DNA of 19,569 nucleotides from CAYRZF01 sp964428805 (GCA_964428805.1 CAYRZF010000042.1:1-19569), one strand, 5' to 3'. Shown: positions 7,210-14,459, numbered from the stretch's first letter. Numbers and translations are program-made. Notes: a model not told the origin generated them from the letters alone.

Positions 7210-7968
7210 CTAGGCCATGACAACCCCGCCACCGACGAGGATTGTCTGGCCAGTGATGAACGACGACTCCGGTGACGCCAGGAACAGCACCGCGGAGGCC
7301 ACGTCTTGAGGAAGTCCCCAGCGCCCCAGCGGCGTTTGCCGGAGGACCGCGCCGGCTCGAGCCTCGTCGAGCTCCTCGGCCCATTTGGTCTTGATCCAGC
7401 CAGGGGCGACGACATTCACCCGAACCCGGGGCGCGAACTCCCGCGCCAAGCACCGGCTCATCGCCACGACTCCGCCTTTCGCCGCAGCATAAATCGCCCC
7501 GGTCGGGTTACCCATCCCCTGGAAGACGTGGTCCCACGAAATGTTGACGATCACTCCGTCGCCGCGCGCCACCATCACCTCGGCGGCCGCGCGCGAGCAG
7601 AGCCACGTCCCCTTGAGGTCCACCGTCATCACCCGATCCCACTTCGCCTCGTCCGACCATGCGGCCGCCTCACCCGTCAAGATGTCGGCGCCCGCGTTGT
7701 TCACCCAGGCGTCGATCTTGCCAAACGAATCCAGGGCAGCCCGGACGAGTCGCTCCACATCCGCCATCCGAGACACGTCCGCTTGCGCCAGAATCGCTCG
7801 CCGCCCCAGCTCCGCGATCTCGGCAGCCACCGATTTGGCCTGGGCCTCGGACCGCGCGTAGTTCACGACCACGTCAGCGCCCTCGCGGGCGAGGGTCAGC
7901 GCAGTCGTCCGCCCGATCCCGGTGCTCGCTCCAGTGATGACGGCAACCCGGCCGTCCAGCTTTCCCAC
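7210..7968 (-). CDS. SDR-family NAD(P)H oxidoreductase, pterin reductase candidate
   Basis: Protein of 252 aa, a classical-length short-chain dehydrogenase. TGASTGIGR (residues 12-20) is the cofactor loop and NYARS (36-40) after the second strand suggests NADP(H). NNAG is at 90-93, and YAAAK gives catalytic Tyr160 and Lys164. The usual catalytic Ser, 13 residues before the Tyr, is not in place; the region reads NISWDHVF, with Ser144 16 and Asp146 14 residues before Tyr160. Asp near this place recalls the pteridine reductases PTR1 and FolM. With carbinolamine dehydratase and DHPS-like genes next in the operon, a pterin-reducing role is plausible but not shown. The GTG start has an excellent AGGAGGG upstream. 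Confidence 0.8.
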   Translation of the reverse strand: MGKLDGRVAVITGASTGIGRTTALTLAREGADVVVNYARSEAQAKSVAAEIAELGRRAILAQADVSRMADVERLVRAALDSFGKIDAWVNNAGADILTGEAAAWSDEAKWDRVMTVDLKGTWLCSRAAAEVMVARGDGVIVNISWDHVFQGMGNPTGAIYAAAKGGVVAMSRCLAREFAPRVRVNVVAPGWIKTKWAEELDEARAGAVLRQTPLGRWGLPQDVASAVLFLASPESSFITGQTILVGGGVVMA

Positions 7969-8033
7969 GTTCCCTCCTGCCAGAGACCAGTCTGAACTTG
8001 TGCCAACCGATACACCCCACTATAATCTAACCC
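7969..8033. promoter_or_regulatory. divergent intergenic region, SDR operon / mfnB
   Basis: These 65 bp are the only non-coding DNA between the minus-strand SDR operon and plus-strand mfnB. They hold the minus-strand Shine-Dalgarno and a plus-strand promoter. I could not find an equally good minus-strand promoter, so the one for the SDR operon may lie inside mfnB or be of another sigma class. Confidence 0.5.
7998..8026 (+). promoter_or_regulatory. predicted promoter of mfnB, implying a leaderless transcript
   Basis: TTGTGC at 7998-8003, a 17-bp spacer, and a perfect TATAAT at 8021-8026. The GTG start of mfnB is at 8034, seven bases after the -10 box. Transcription would thus start at or within a base or two of the start codon, and no Shine-Dalgarno is present between -10 and GTG. 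Confidence 0.6.
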
Positions 8034-8807
8034 GTGCGACTTCTGATCAGCGTCGTGGATGCGGCCGAGGCCATCGAAGCGGCCGCAGCGGGCGCCCACG
8101 TCATCGATGTGAAAAACCCGGTAACCGGCGCACTGGGCGCGGCCATCCCGCGCTCGGTGCGCACGGTCCGGGACGCGACACCCCCGGGCCTGCCGGTCAG
8201 CGCCGCCCTCGGCGACGGCCCGTTTGAGCCGGGGTCCGCGACGCGCGCCGCACTCTCGGCCACCGAATGTGGGGCGGTGTTCGTGAAGATCGGCCTTCGC
8301 GACACGTCGGTTGACGATGCCCTCGGAACGGTCCGTGCTGTGCGCGCCGCTCTGCCGCACAAGGTTCGCCTGATCGTCGCCGGCTTTGCCGACTTCCGCC
8401 GCGCGGGGTCGCCCCATCCGTTCGATCTCCCGCTGCTCGCCGAGGCCGCCGGAGCCCAGGGCTGCCTCATCGACACGGCGATCAAGGACGGCCTCGGACT
8501 GCTTCACTGGCTGGACGACGTCGCCCTCCGGGCGTTCGTCTCCGCCTGCCGGGCCCGCGGACTGCTCTCCGCCCTGGCCGGGTCACTCGGGCCGGCGGAC
8601 CTTCCACGCCTGGTGCCGATCGGACCGGACATCATCGGGGTGCGCGGCGCCGCCTGCGAGGGCGATCGCGTCCACGGCCGGGTGAGCCGGCAACGGGTCG
8701 CGGCTCTGGCCCTCGCCCTCCGCGATGGAACGACCGCACCACCTCCGTTCCATACGTGCGTCCCGTCTCGATCAGCGCCCGAACCCGTTCCGGGTGCATC
8801 CCGTTGA
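8034..8807 (+). CDS. mfnB: (5-formylfuran-3-yl)methyl phosphate synthase, MfnB/DUF556
   Basis: Protein of 257 aa. MfnB condenses two glyceraldehyde 3-phosphates into 4-(hydroxymethyl)-2-furancarboxaldehyde phosphate, the first furan precursor of methanofuran and methylofuran. The TIM barrel starts RLLISVVDAAEAIEA. Lys27 in IDVKNP and Lys85 in VKIGL fall at the same numbers as the active-site lysines of Methanocaldococcus MJ1099. DTAIKDG supplies Asp147 and Lys151, matching its Asp151/Lys155 pair. The family core ends near residue 230. The last 25 or so residues, rich in Pro and Ser, are an extension read antisense through the end of mfnE. The GTG start is supported by the match to family numbering. 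Confidence 0.9.
   Translation: MRLLISVVDAAEAIEAAAAGAHVIDVKNPVTGALGAAIPRSVRTVRDATPPGLPVSAALGDGPFEPGSATRAALSATECGAVFVKIGLRDTSVDDALGTVRAVRAALPHKVRLIVAGFADFRRAGSPHPFDLPLLAEAAGAQGCLIDTAIKDGLGLLHWLDDVALRAFVSACRARGLLSALAGSLGPADLPRLVPIGPDIIGVRGAACEGDRVHGRVSRQRVAALALALRDGTTAPPPFHTCVPSRSAPEPVPGASR
8632..8807. other. 176-bp tail-to-tail overlap of mfnB and mfnE
   Basis: Both frames are open across the overlap. The conserved cores of the two proteins end at almost the same point, about 8730, so each gene's last 25-32 codons run antisense through the other's conserved 3' end. Confidence 0.85.
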
Positions 8808-9372
8808 CGATCCAGCAGGACATCCCTGTGCCAAGCACCCGGGCGAAGTGTGCGTCCACGACGCCATCCAACCCCTCGGGGGCGGTCTGCCGCCGGAGCC
8901 GCGCCCGCCCGTGCTCCCTCGGGTTCCGATCGAAGAGGCCGTCCACGTCCTTCACGAGCACAAGCGTCTTCGTGCGCAGCTGACGCGCGACCCACGCGGC
9001 GATCGAGTCCGAGGTGACCTGCCACGAATGCGGGAGCGGGTCGGCGCGGCCCAGCCACGAGGCAGGCGCGAGGACGTTCAGGCGGCCCGCCGCGATGGCC
9101 CCCCGCCCGCGAACCACCGCTGCATCGCCGGCCAGGTGCGCCAGCACGTAGGCGTATTGGTCCATCGCGAGGATGGCCATCCAGTGAGCCGGGGTGTCGC
9201 CGAGAACGAAGCGTCGGCCCGTGCGACGAACCTCCTCGGCGAAGCGTCCTCCCCCGGGCACCACCACGAGCGTGCGGGCGCGCGCCAACCCCCCGAGCAC
9301 CGACATCAGCCGCCGGAGCGCCGCAGGCCGGCGGCTCAGGCTGCCTCCCACCTTGATAACCGCCGCGGGCAT
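8632..9372 (-). CDS. mfnE: amino-acid-kinase-family protein, MfnE-like furan phosphate kinase
   Basis: Protein of 246 aa. In methanogens MfnE phosphorylates 5-(aminomethyl)-3-furanmethanol phosphate to the diphosphate, readying it for MfnF. Family marks are IKVGGSL (residues 6-12), VVPGGGRFA (37-45), VTSDSIAAW (119-127) and VLVKDVDGLFDRNP (138-151). The protein corresponds to the amino-acid kinase (Orf20) of methylotroph H4MPT clusters. The conserved core ends near residue 214. The remaining 32 residues are Arg/Gly/Pro-rich and are encoded antisense to the conserved end of mfnB, so they look like read-through rather than a domain. The ATG at 9372 is chosen; a GTG two codons upstream is possible and neither has a clear Shine-Dalgarno. 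The gene lies 21 bp after mfnF. Confidence 0.82.
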   Translation of the reverse strand: MPAAVIKVGGSLSRRPAALRRLMSVLGGLARARTLVVVPGGGRFAEEVRRTGRRFVLGDTPAHWMAILAMDQYAYVLAHLAGDAAVVRGRGAIAAGRLNVLAPASWLGRADPLPHSWQVTSDSIAAWVARQLRTKTLVLVKDVDGLFDRNPREHGRARLRRQTAPEGLDGVVDAHFARVLGTGMSCWIVNGMHPERVRALIETGRTYGTEVVRSFHRGGRGPEPRPVAGSPGRGRDRPRRRRRAPR

Positions 9373-9393
9373 CGGCACGGTTTCGGCCCCGGC

Positions 9394-10407
9394 TTACCCT
9401 CGTTCGGCGAGCAACCACGCCACCGCGACGGCCGGCGCGGCGGTTTCGACGTCCACCCCGAGCACGCTCGACAGTTCGATCGAGGCGAGCCCGCACTGTG
9501 CCGCGGCGCGGTGGCCCAGAAATGCGCCCTGCCCGGTCACGATGGCGTTCACGGGACGCTCGAGGCGCGCAGCCACACGCGACACGGCCGACGAAATCTG
9601 ACGCACCTGCGCCTCCGCAACCGCGGCAGCGATCCCGACGACGTCCTCGTGGGCCAGCATCTCGATGTCGGCGCAGACGACGCGCGCCAACCGCTCGGCG
9701 GCAAAGCTCGGGGTGGCCGGGCGGCCGTCGGGGGTGGGGCAGGTGTAGTCATCCGGGCCGAGGCTTCCGAGGAGGACATGGACGTCACCGCTGACCGCGA
9801 ACGACTCGGCCGCAACCGGACACTGGCGACCCCAGAGCGGCACACGGGGAACGATGGCCGCGACCGTTGTGCGAAGCGCCCCGGTATACACCAGCTCGCC
9901 GGCGAGCAGCCGCTCGGGATCGGTTCGGCCCTGGGCGACCACTCGACCGCCCCGGATCGGGATGATGTCGCTGGTCGTGCTCCCCACATCCACCAGGATC
10001 GCATCGGCCGCATGGCGGGCGACCAGCATGGCCGTCGCCATCCAGTTCGAGGCAGCGACCTCGAGGGGACGCTCGCGCGCCGTCGCGGCGTCCACGAACT
10101 CCCCGCCGGTTGTGAAGACCGAAGGAGCCCGCGGCGACACGGCACAGACCGCCTCTAACACGAACGCCACGCCCTCGCGCTTGGTGCGGAAGGCGTCGGA
10201 CAGCTCTGCCGTCATCGTCACGGCCGTCTGATCCGCCGGAGGCAGGTCGGCGGCCAGCCCGCGCAGCAGGTCGGGCAGCTTCTCCTTGCCCCTCCAGATC
10301 TCGAACGGGCGGCTGGCCGTCCGCACCGACCGCGCTCCCCGCTCCACGGCCACGTGCGCCGCTTTGACGTTGGCCCCTCCCACGTCCCATCCGAGCACAC
10401 GGATCAC
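9394..10407 (-). CDS. mfnF: H4MPT-linked C1-transfer protein, MfnF-like (hydantoinase/oxoprolinase-type ASKHA fold)
   Basis: Protein of 337 aa of the 'probable H4MPT-linked C1 transfer pathway protein' family (TIGR03123, OrfY of methylotrophs). The archaeal homologue MfnF couples the furan diphosphate to gamma-glutamyl-tyramine. Phosphate loop 1 is GWDVGGANVKAA near residues 6-17. MTAELSDAF lies near a third of the length, phosphate loop 2 is VDVGSTTSDIIPI, then GELVYTGALRT, and TGQGAFLG is near the C-terminus. The GTG start overlaps the mfnD stop (GTGA), indicating coupling. The bacterial acceptor may be a tyrosine rather than tyramine derivative, since methylofuran differs from methanofuran in this way. 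Confidence 0.85.
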   Translation of the reverse strand: MIRVLGWDVGGANVKAAHVAVERGARSVRTASRPFEIWRGKEKLPDLLRGLAADLPPADQTAVTMTAELSDAFRTKREGVAFVLEAVCAVSPRAPSVFTTGGEFVDAATARERPLEVAASNWMATAMLVARHAADAILVDVGSTTSDIIPIRGGRVVAQGRTDPERLLAGELVYTGALRTTVAAIVPRVPLWGRQCPVAAESFAVSGDVHVLLGSLGPDDYTCPTPDGRPATPSFAAERLARVVCADIEMLAHEDVVGIAAAVAEAQVRQISSAVSRVAARLERPVNAIVTGQGAFLGHRAAAQCGLASIELSSVLGVDVETAAPAVAVAWLLAERG

Positions 10408-11435
10408 GCCGCGACCCCGTGGAGCGGCTCCACCCGCACCTCACCGCCCGCCGTAAACTGCGCCCGCGCCACCAGCGGCATGCTCCCCGGCACCTCTCCC
10501 CGGGCGGCACGCAGGAGGACGGCGGCCAGATTCCCGCCGAGCGCGCGCCGGAGCCCAGTGTACGCCGTGGTCAGGCGCGGGTTGATCTCCATCACGACCG
10601 CGTCTCGGCCGAGCACGAGGTCCACCCCCACGTAGCCTCCGAGCCCCGGCACGAGGCCGCAGGCCCGGGTCGCCACCTCCAGCGCCCGCGCGCTCAACGG
10701 GTGTTCCAGGGGGACGACCCCGCCGCGATATTCGAACCGCGCGCCTTCGGCGATCTCCTGTCCGTTCAGGCTGATGGGGCGCGCGGCCTGCCCGTCGCAG
10801 ATGAGCGAGACGCTGGCATGCCGGCCCTGCACGTAGGGCTGAGCGATCAGGGGAGAGCCGCTTGCTTCCTGTGTCGCCTGGCGCCAGGCTTCAGCAAGGC
10901 CGGCCGGCCCCTCGACCCGGCGTAGCCCGACACAGCCCGCTCCGTCCCGCGGCTTGAGGATCAGCGGGAACCCGAGCGAGGCCGCCGCGGACGGGGTCGG
11001 CGCCTCCAGCGTGGGCGGGACGGGCACCCCGGCTTCTGCCAGGCGGGCGATGGTCTCCAGCTTGTCGCCGGCGACCCGAACGGCATCGCTGCGCGAGCCG
11101 AGATGGAGGACGCCCGCTCGTTCGACCCGCTCGACGAGTCCGGCCAGCAGCCCCCCCTGCTCCGGAGCGACGACGAGCGCGGCGTCGCACACGGCCAAAC
11201 AGCGGTCGAAGGCGGCGTCGAAGCCGCCCGGTTGAACCGGATAGACCTCGCCCACCGGCAGTTCGCCCGCGAGCCGGGGATCGCGCGTCGTGATAACATC
11301 ACACCCGTCGAGCGCGGCGAAATCCGCCACGACGGCGCGCAGCATGGCCGCCGCCTCCACAAACATGGTCGGGGGGAGGGGTTGGCCCGCCAACCCTCCG
11401 CCGGAAACGTACTCAACGATGAAAATCCGTATCAT
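10404..11435 (-). CDS. mfnD: ATP-grasp ligase, MfnD-like (tyramine/tyrosine-glutamate ligase)
   Basis: Protein of 343 aa. It opens IFIVEYVSGGGLAGQ, then has VVAPEQGGLL near residues 88-97, LGSRSDAVRVAGDKL near 112-126, ILKPRDGAGCVGL near 159-171 (ATP) and VVMEINPRLTTAYTGL near 280-295 (metal ligands). The layout, including the EY..G opening and the LGSxSDAxxxAGDK segment, resembles archaeal MfnD, which links the gamma-carboxylate of glutamate to tyramine. Position next to mfnF supports this. The ATG at 11435 is taken; a TTG six codons upstream is an alternative. The start lies inside the opposite-strand hisA-like gene, a 17-bp head-to-head overlap, so the promoter must be within or beyond that gene. 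Confidence 0.75.
   Translation of the reverse strand: MIRIFIVEYVSGGGLAGQPLPPTMFVEAAAMLRAVVADFAALDGCDVITTRDPRLAGELPVGEVYPVQPGGFDAAFDRCLAVCDAALVVAPEQGGLLAGLVERVERAGVLHLGSRSDAVRVAGDKLETIARLAEAGVPVPPTLEAPTPSAAASLGFPLILKPRDGAGCVGLRRVEGPAGLAEAWRQATQEASGSPLIAQPYVQGRHASVSLICDGQAARPISLNGQEIAEGARFEYRGGVVPLEHPLSARALEVATRACGLVPGLGGYVGVDLVLGRDAVVMEINPRLTTAYTGLRRALGGNLAAVLLRAARGEVPGSMPLVARAQFTAGGEVRVEPLHGVAA
11375..11399. other. near-perfect 11-bp inverted repeat ahead of the hisA-like gene
   Basis: GGAGGGGTTGGC (11375-11386), loop CC, GCCAACCCTCC (11389-11399): eleven pairs with a single bulged G. It ends 19 bp before the plus-strand hisA-like ATG and lies within codons 13-21 of mfnD on the other strand. 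It could fold in either mRNA near the 5' end, or act as an operator, or be a by-product of the Gly/Pro-rich coding. Confidence 0.45.
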
Positions 11436-12159
11436 TCCTGTGCTCGATCTCAAAGACGGCGTTGCGGTCCACGCCGTGCGCGGCCATCGGGAAGCCTACG
11501 CCCCGGTGCGGAGCGTGCTCGCCGAGTCGGCAGACCCGGTCGCTGTGGCCCGTGGCTTCATGAGGGGCCTGGGCTGTCGGGAGTGCTACGTTGCCGACCT
11601 GGACGCCATCGCCAGGCGCGGCGATCACGGCCCCACGATCCGCGCCATCGCACACCTCGGGTTGTCGGTGTGGCTGGATGCCGGCGCATCGACCGTCTCG
11701 GACGCCGAGCGCGCGATCGGCCACGGCGCCGCCCGCGTGATCATCGGGACGGAGACACTGCGCGACCCGCGCGATCTGCCTGGTATCGCGACGGCGGTCA
11801 GCGGTGTCCTCAGCCTCGACCTCCGTGACGGCCGGCTGCTCGGCGGCGCGCCCGCCGTCGAACGGCTCGACCCGCTGGAGGTGGCTCTCGTCGGATGGGA
11901 AGCCGGAATCCGGACGTTCATCGTGCTCGACCTGGCCCGCGTCGGAAGCGGACAAGGCATGGAGACCCGTGTGGCCCTCCGGCTGCGGCAGACGCTTCCC
12001 GGAGCAGAGATCATCATCGGCGGGGGTGTGCGCGACGCCGACGACCTGCGGCTGCTGGCACGCCAGGGTTTCGACGGCGCGCTGGTCGCCACCGCGCTCC
12101 ACACCGGGGCGATCACCCCAGATACTGCTCGCATATTGTCACTTCGCGCAGACCCCTGA
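11419..12159 (+). CDS. HisA/HisF-related TIM-barrel protein of the C1 cluster
   Basis: Protein of 246 aa, HisA-like throughout. It starts MKIRIIPVLDLKDGVAVHAVRG, has LSLDLRDGRLLGG mid-barrel, and ends with IIIGGGVRDADDL and GALVATALHTG, the phosphate-binding end. The two aspartates equivalent to the HisA catalytic pair (in VLDLKDG and LSLDLRDG) are present, so it may still do an Amadori-type isomerisation. HisA-related proteins of this kind (TIGR00734) are known from methanogens and methylotrophs and are thought to act outside histidine synthesis; no other his gene is here. The ATG is chosen because the barrel begins there, although the upstream GGAAA is a weak ribosome site. It overlaps mfnD head to head and pabBC tail to tail. 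Confidence 0.8.
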   Translation: MKIRIIPVLDLKDGVAVHAVRGHREAYAPVRSVLAESADPVAVARGFMRGLGCRECYVADLDAIARRGDHGPTIRAIAHLGLSVWLDAGASTVSDAERAIGHGAARVIIGTETLRDPRDLPGIATAVSGVLSLDLRDGRLLGGAPAVERLDPLEVALVGWEAGIRTFIVLDLARVGSGQGMETRVALRLRQTLPGAEIIIGGGVRDADDLRLLARQGFDGALVATALHTGAITPDTARILSLRADP

Positions 12160-13969
12160 TCGCGTTACAGAGATAGATCGCGTCGGCTTCCCGGAGATCG
12201 TCTAGCGACAGGAGTCCCTCACGCGCACGGGGATCCGTCTCGAGCAGGTGCTGACGATAGACCCCGTTGAGCAGCCCACACGTGACCGGCGGCGTGATCA
12301 GGGCGTTCCCTTTTCGGATAAAGACGTTGCTGATCGCCCCTTCCGTCACCTGGCCGCTTTCGTTCATAAAGATAACGTCGGCAAAACCCTTTTCCGCGGC
12401 CAGGCGATGCATCTGGTCATACACTCTTCTCCGCGTCGTTTTATGATAGAGGAACCTCTCCGTCGCATCCGTTCTAACGCTCGACAGTGCAACGCGGATT
12501 GGGTCTCCCTCCGTCCTCTCATCGATCACCGCACTCTCAAGAGAAATGGCCCCGTGGCGGTCGAGCGTCAACCTCACCCTGTATCTGCTTCCCTTGACGA
12601 ACTGTTCGCTCTCCGCCGAGAGGCGCGCGATCAACTCATCGACGTCGCAGCGATAATCGAAGTACCCCGCCGACTCACCGACCCGTCTCAGATGCCGGGG
12701 CAACAAGGGATACCCGTCATCCCACAAGATTGTCTCGATCAATTTGAAGTCCTCGTGCGCCGTCGCCACGAAGGCCGCTTTTAATTGACACTCCTTGTAC
12801 TCCTCCTCCGGATTCGAATCGGCCACAATGCCGCTCCCGACCCCCATCTCCCCTCTGTTGCCGTCGATGACAAGCGTCCGGATCGCCACATTAAACACGG
12901 CCTCGCCGGCGGGCGAAACATAGCCGATTGCTCCCGTGTACACGCCACGGGATTCCCCTTCGAGCTCCCGGATGATCTGCATGGATCGGATCTTGGGAGC
13001 CCCGGTCACCGAGCCCGACGGAAAGAGACTGTGGAATATATCGTAATAGTTCACCCCCGGGCGGATCTTTCCCTCAATCGTCGAGGTCATCTGAAACAGC
13101 GTCTGATACTTTTCCACCGTAAACAGTTCTGGGACGCGGACCGAGCCGATCTCCGCGATTCGCCCTATATCGTTCCGGAGTAAATCCACGATCATCACAT
13201 TTTCAGCCCGGTTTTTGGGATCATGTTTCAGCCATTCCTGCAAGACCCGGTCTTCTTCACATGTCCGTCCGCGTCTGACGGTCCCCTTCATCGGCTTCGT
13301 CGTGATCGTGTCACCCGTTCGCCGGAAGAATAATTCAGGCGAAAAGGACAGCACCGTCCGCCCATCCGCGTTTATGAACGCGCCGTACGACACGCGCTGC
13401 CTCTTTTTCAGCGCATCGTACAGCGCCATGGTCGATCCGTGAAAGTCAAAGACGTACTTGCCCGTGAAGTTTATTTGATAGGTGCAGCCCGAGCGAATGA
13501 GCTCTTTGATCGTATGGATGCTCGGGACATACTCCTCCGTCGGAATGTCGTAGCGGAGATCTCGGATCGTGTAGTCATCGGGAAGCGGATCAGCGGCCGC
13601 CGACACCCACACCCCTTCCGGTTCCGCATCGAACGTTCCCGTGAGGTGATTGAACACGATCGGGGCGCGATAGATCCCAAACCACGCCAGGGGAGAAGTG
13701 CCGGAGACAGAATCGGAAACCTTCTCGAAATGATATCCACACTCATACCCGAAGTACCCAGCCGCGTAACAGTTCTGGCCCAAATAGCTCTCGATGCCTG
13801 TCAGGAGGGCCGGCACCTCGTCGATTGAATGGACGCGAAGGGTGTCAATCGGATCGATAAATAGGAAGCTTCGGTAATTGTCGAGGTCGTATCGAGAGGT
13901 TTCCAAGAGCACGACATTCTCGCGTCCGTTGAGAAGCTTGTAATAGGCCGGCGGGAAATCGTGAACCAT
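12113..13969 (-). CDS. pabBC: fused aminodeoxychorismate synthase component I / aminodeoxychorismate lyase (PabB-PabC)
   Basis: Protein of 618 aa making 4-aminobenzoate, the aryl precursor of H4MPT (and folate). Residues 1 to about 370 are the chorismate-binding PabB domain, with TYQINFTGKY, SFSPELFFR, TKPMKGTVRRG, DLLRNDIGRIA and PSGSVTGAPKIRSMQII. Residues from about 375 are a class-IV aminotransferase-type lyase with FKLIETILWDDG, YHKTTRR (Lys near 510, PLP), FMNESGQVTEGAISNVFI and TPPVTCGLLNGVYR. The amidotransferase PabA is not in the window. ATG start, 4 bp after the PTPS-family stop. Base composition is clearly lower in GC than neighbours (28/60 at 13441-13500 against 45/60 at 11701-11760), suggesting recent acquisition. 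The 3' end overlaps the hisA-like gene by 47 bp. Confidence 0.92.
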   Translation of the reverse strand: MVHDFPPAYYKLLNGRENVVLLETSRYDLDNYRSFLFIDPIDTLRVHSIDEVPALLTGIESYLGQNCYAAGYFGYECGYHFEKVSDSVSGTSPLAWFGIYRAPIVFNHLTGTFDAEPEGVWVSAAADPLPDDYTIRDLRYDIPTEEYVPSIHTIKELIRSGCTYQINFTGKYVFDFHGSTMALYDALKKRQRVSYGAFINADGRTVLSFSPELFFRRTGDTITTKPMKGTVRRGRTCEEDRVLQEWLKHDPKNRAENVMIVDLLRNDIGRIAEIGSVRVPELFTVEKYQTLFQMTSTIEGKIRPGVNYYDIFHSLFPSGSVTGAPKIRSMQIIRELEGESRGVYTGAIGYVSPAGEAVFNVAIRTLVIDGNRGEMGVGSGIVADSNPEEEYKECQLKAAFVATAHEDFKLIETILWDDGYPLLPRHLRRVGESAGYFDYRCDVDELIARLSAESEQFVKGSRYRVRLTLDRHGAISLESAVIDERTEGDPIRVALSSVRTDATERFLYHKTTRRRVYDQMHRLAAEKGFADVIFMNESGQVTEGAISNVFIRKGNALITPPVTCGLLNGVYRQHLLETDPRAREGLLSLDDLREADAIYLCNAIRGLREVTICEQYLG

Positions 13970-13973
13970 CCCG

Positions 13974-14459
13974 CTAGAGCTCCTCGCGATAGAACGCTCG
14001 CTGCCCGACAGATTCCTCCACCTCGACCTGGATCGCGGTCAGGCCGGCCAGCCGCGCCCCGCCCAGGGCCTCTCGGAGCTGCCCGGCAATCCAGCGCGCC
14101 AGCATCTCCGCGGTGGTGTTCGGGATCGGCAGAAGGATCACGTCGCTCCTCGGGAACACGTATCGCTTCTCTTTATAGGTTGCGACGATCTGGTCCCCCT
14201 CCTCTTCCACCCGGATCAGCTCGCTCCGGCTGGGGAGCAGCATCCGGTGGTCAAGCCGATCCGCAATTTCCTTCAGCAGCTTCTTCAGGCGGCTGAAGTC
14301 GAAGACGTAACAATTGTCGTCGAGTGGTCCTTCGAGCTGCGCGGCGGCCCGGTAGTTGTGACCGTGGAGCGGTTCGCACTCGTGACCGTCGTAGGTAATG
14401 AAATGGCCGGCGCAGAATCCCGTGTGATCTTTCTCGACGCGAACCCTGAAGGCGCTCAT
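13974..14459 (-). CDS. 6-pyruvoyl-tetrahydropterin synthase/QueD family protein
   Basis: Protein of 161 aa. Family members act on dihydroneopterin triphosphate or related pterins with a zinc ion. All key sites are visible: His19 in FCAGHF, then Cys28-x3-His32-Gly-His34-Asn (zinc ligands plus catalytic Cys), the Asp70-His71 pair in LDHRML, and the VEVEES glutamates near 145-149 that anchor the pterin. The setting in an H4MPT operon points to pterin side-chain processing for methanopterin rather than queuosine; the exact reaction is not shown. The ATG at 14459 forms ATGA with the stop of the CitG-like gene. An upstream in-frame extension of 11 codons lies inside that gene and lacks conservation, so I dropped it. 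Confidence 0.85.
   Translation of the reverse strand: MSAFRVRVEKDHTGFCAGHFITYDGHECEPLHGHNYRAAAQLEGPLDDNCYVFDFSRLKKLLKEIADRLDHRMLLPSRSELIRVEEEGDQIVATYKEKRYVFPRSDVILLPIPNTTAEMLARWIAGQLREALGGARLAGLTAIQVEVEESVGQRAFYREEL

Noticed and set aside
8725..10158. 477-codon open frame on the plus strand
   Set aside because: Antisense to mfnE and mfnF, whose minus-strand proteins carry clear motifs; composition is that of a shadow frame.
11290..11418. Upstream extension of the hisA-like gene
   Set aside because: These residues do not resemble HisA and are antisense to mfnD; the barrel starts at the ATG at 11419.
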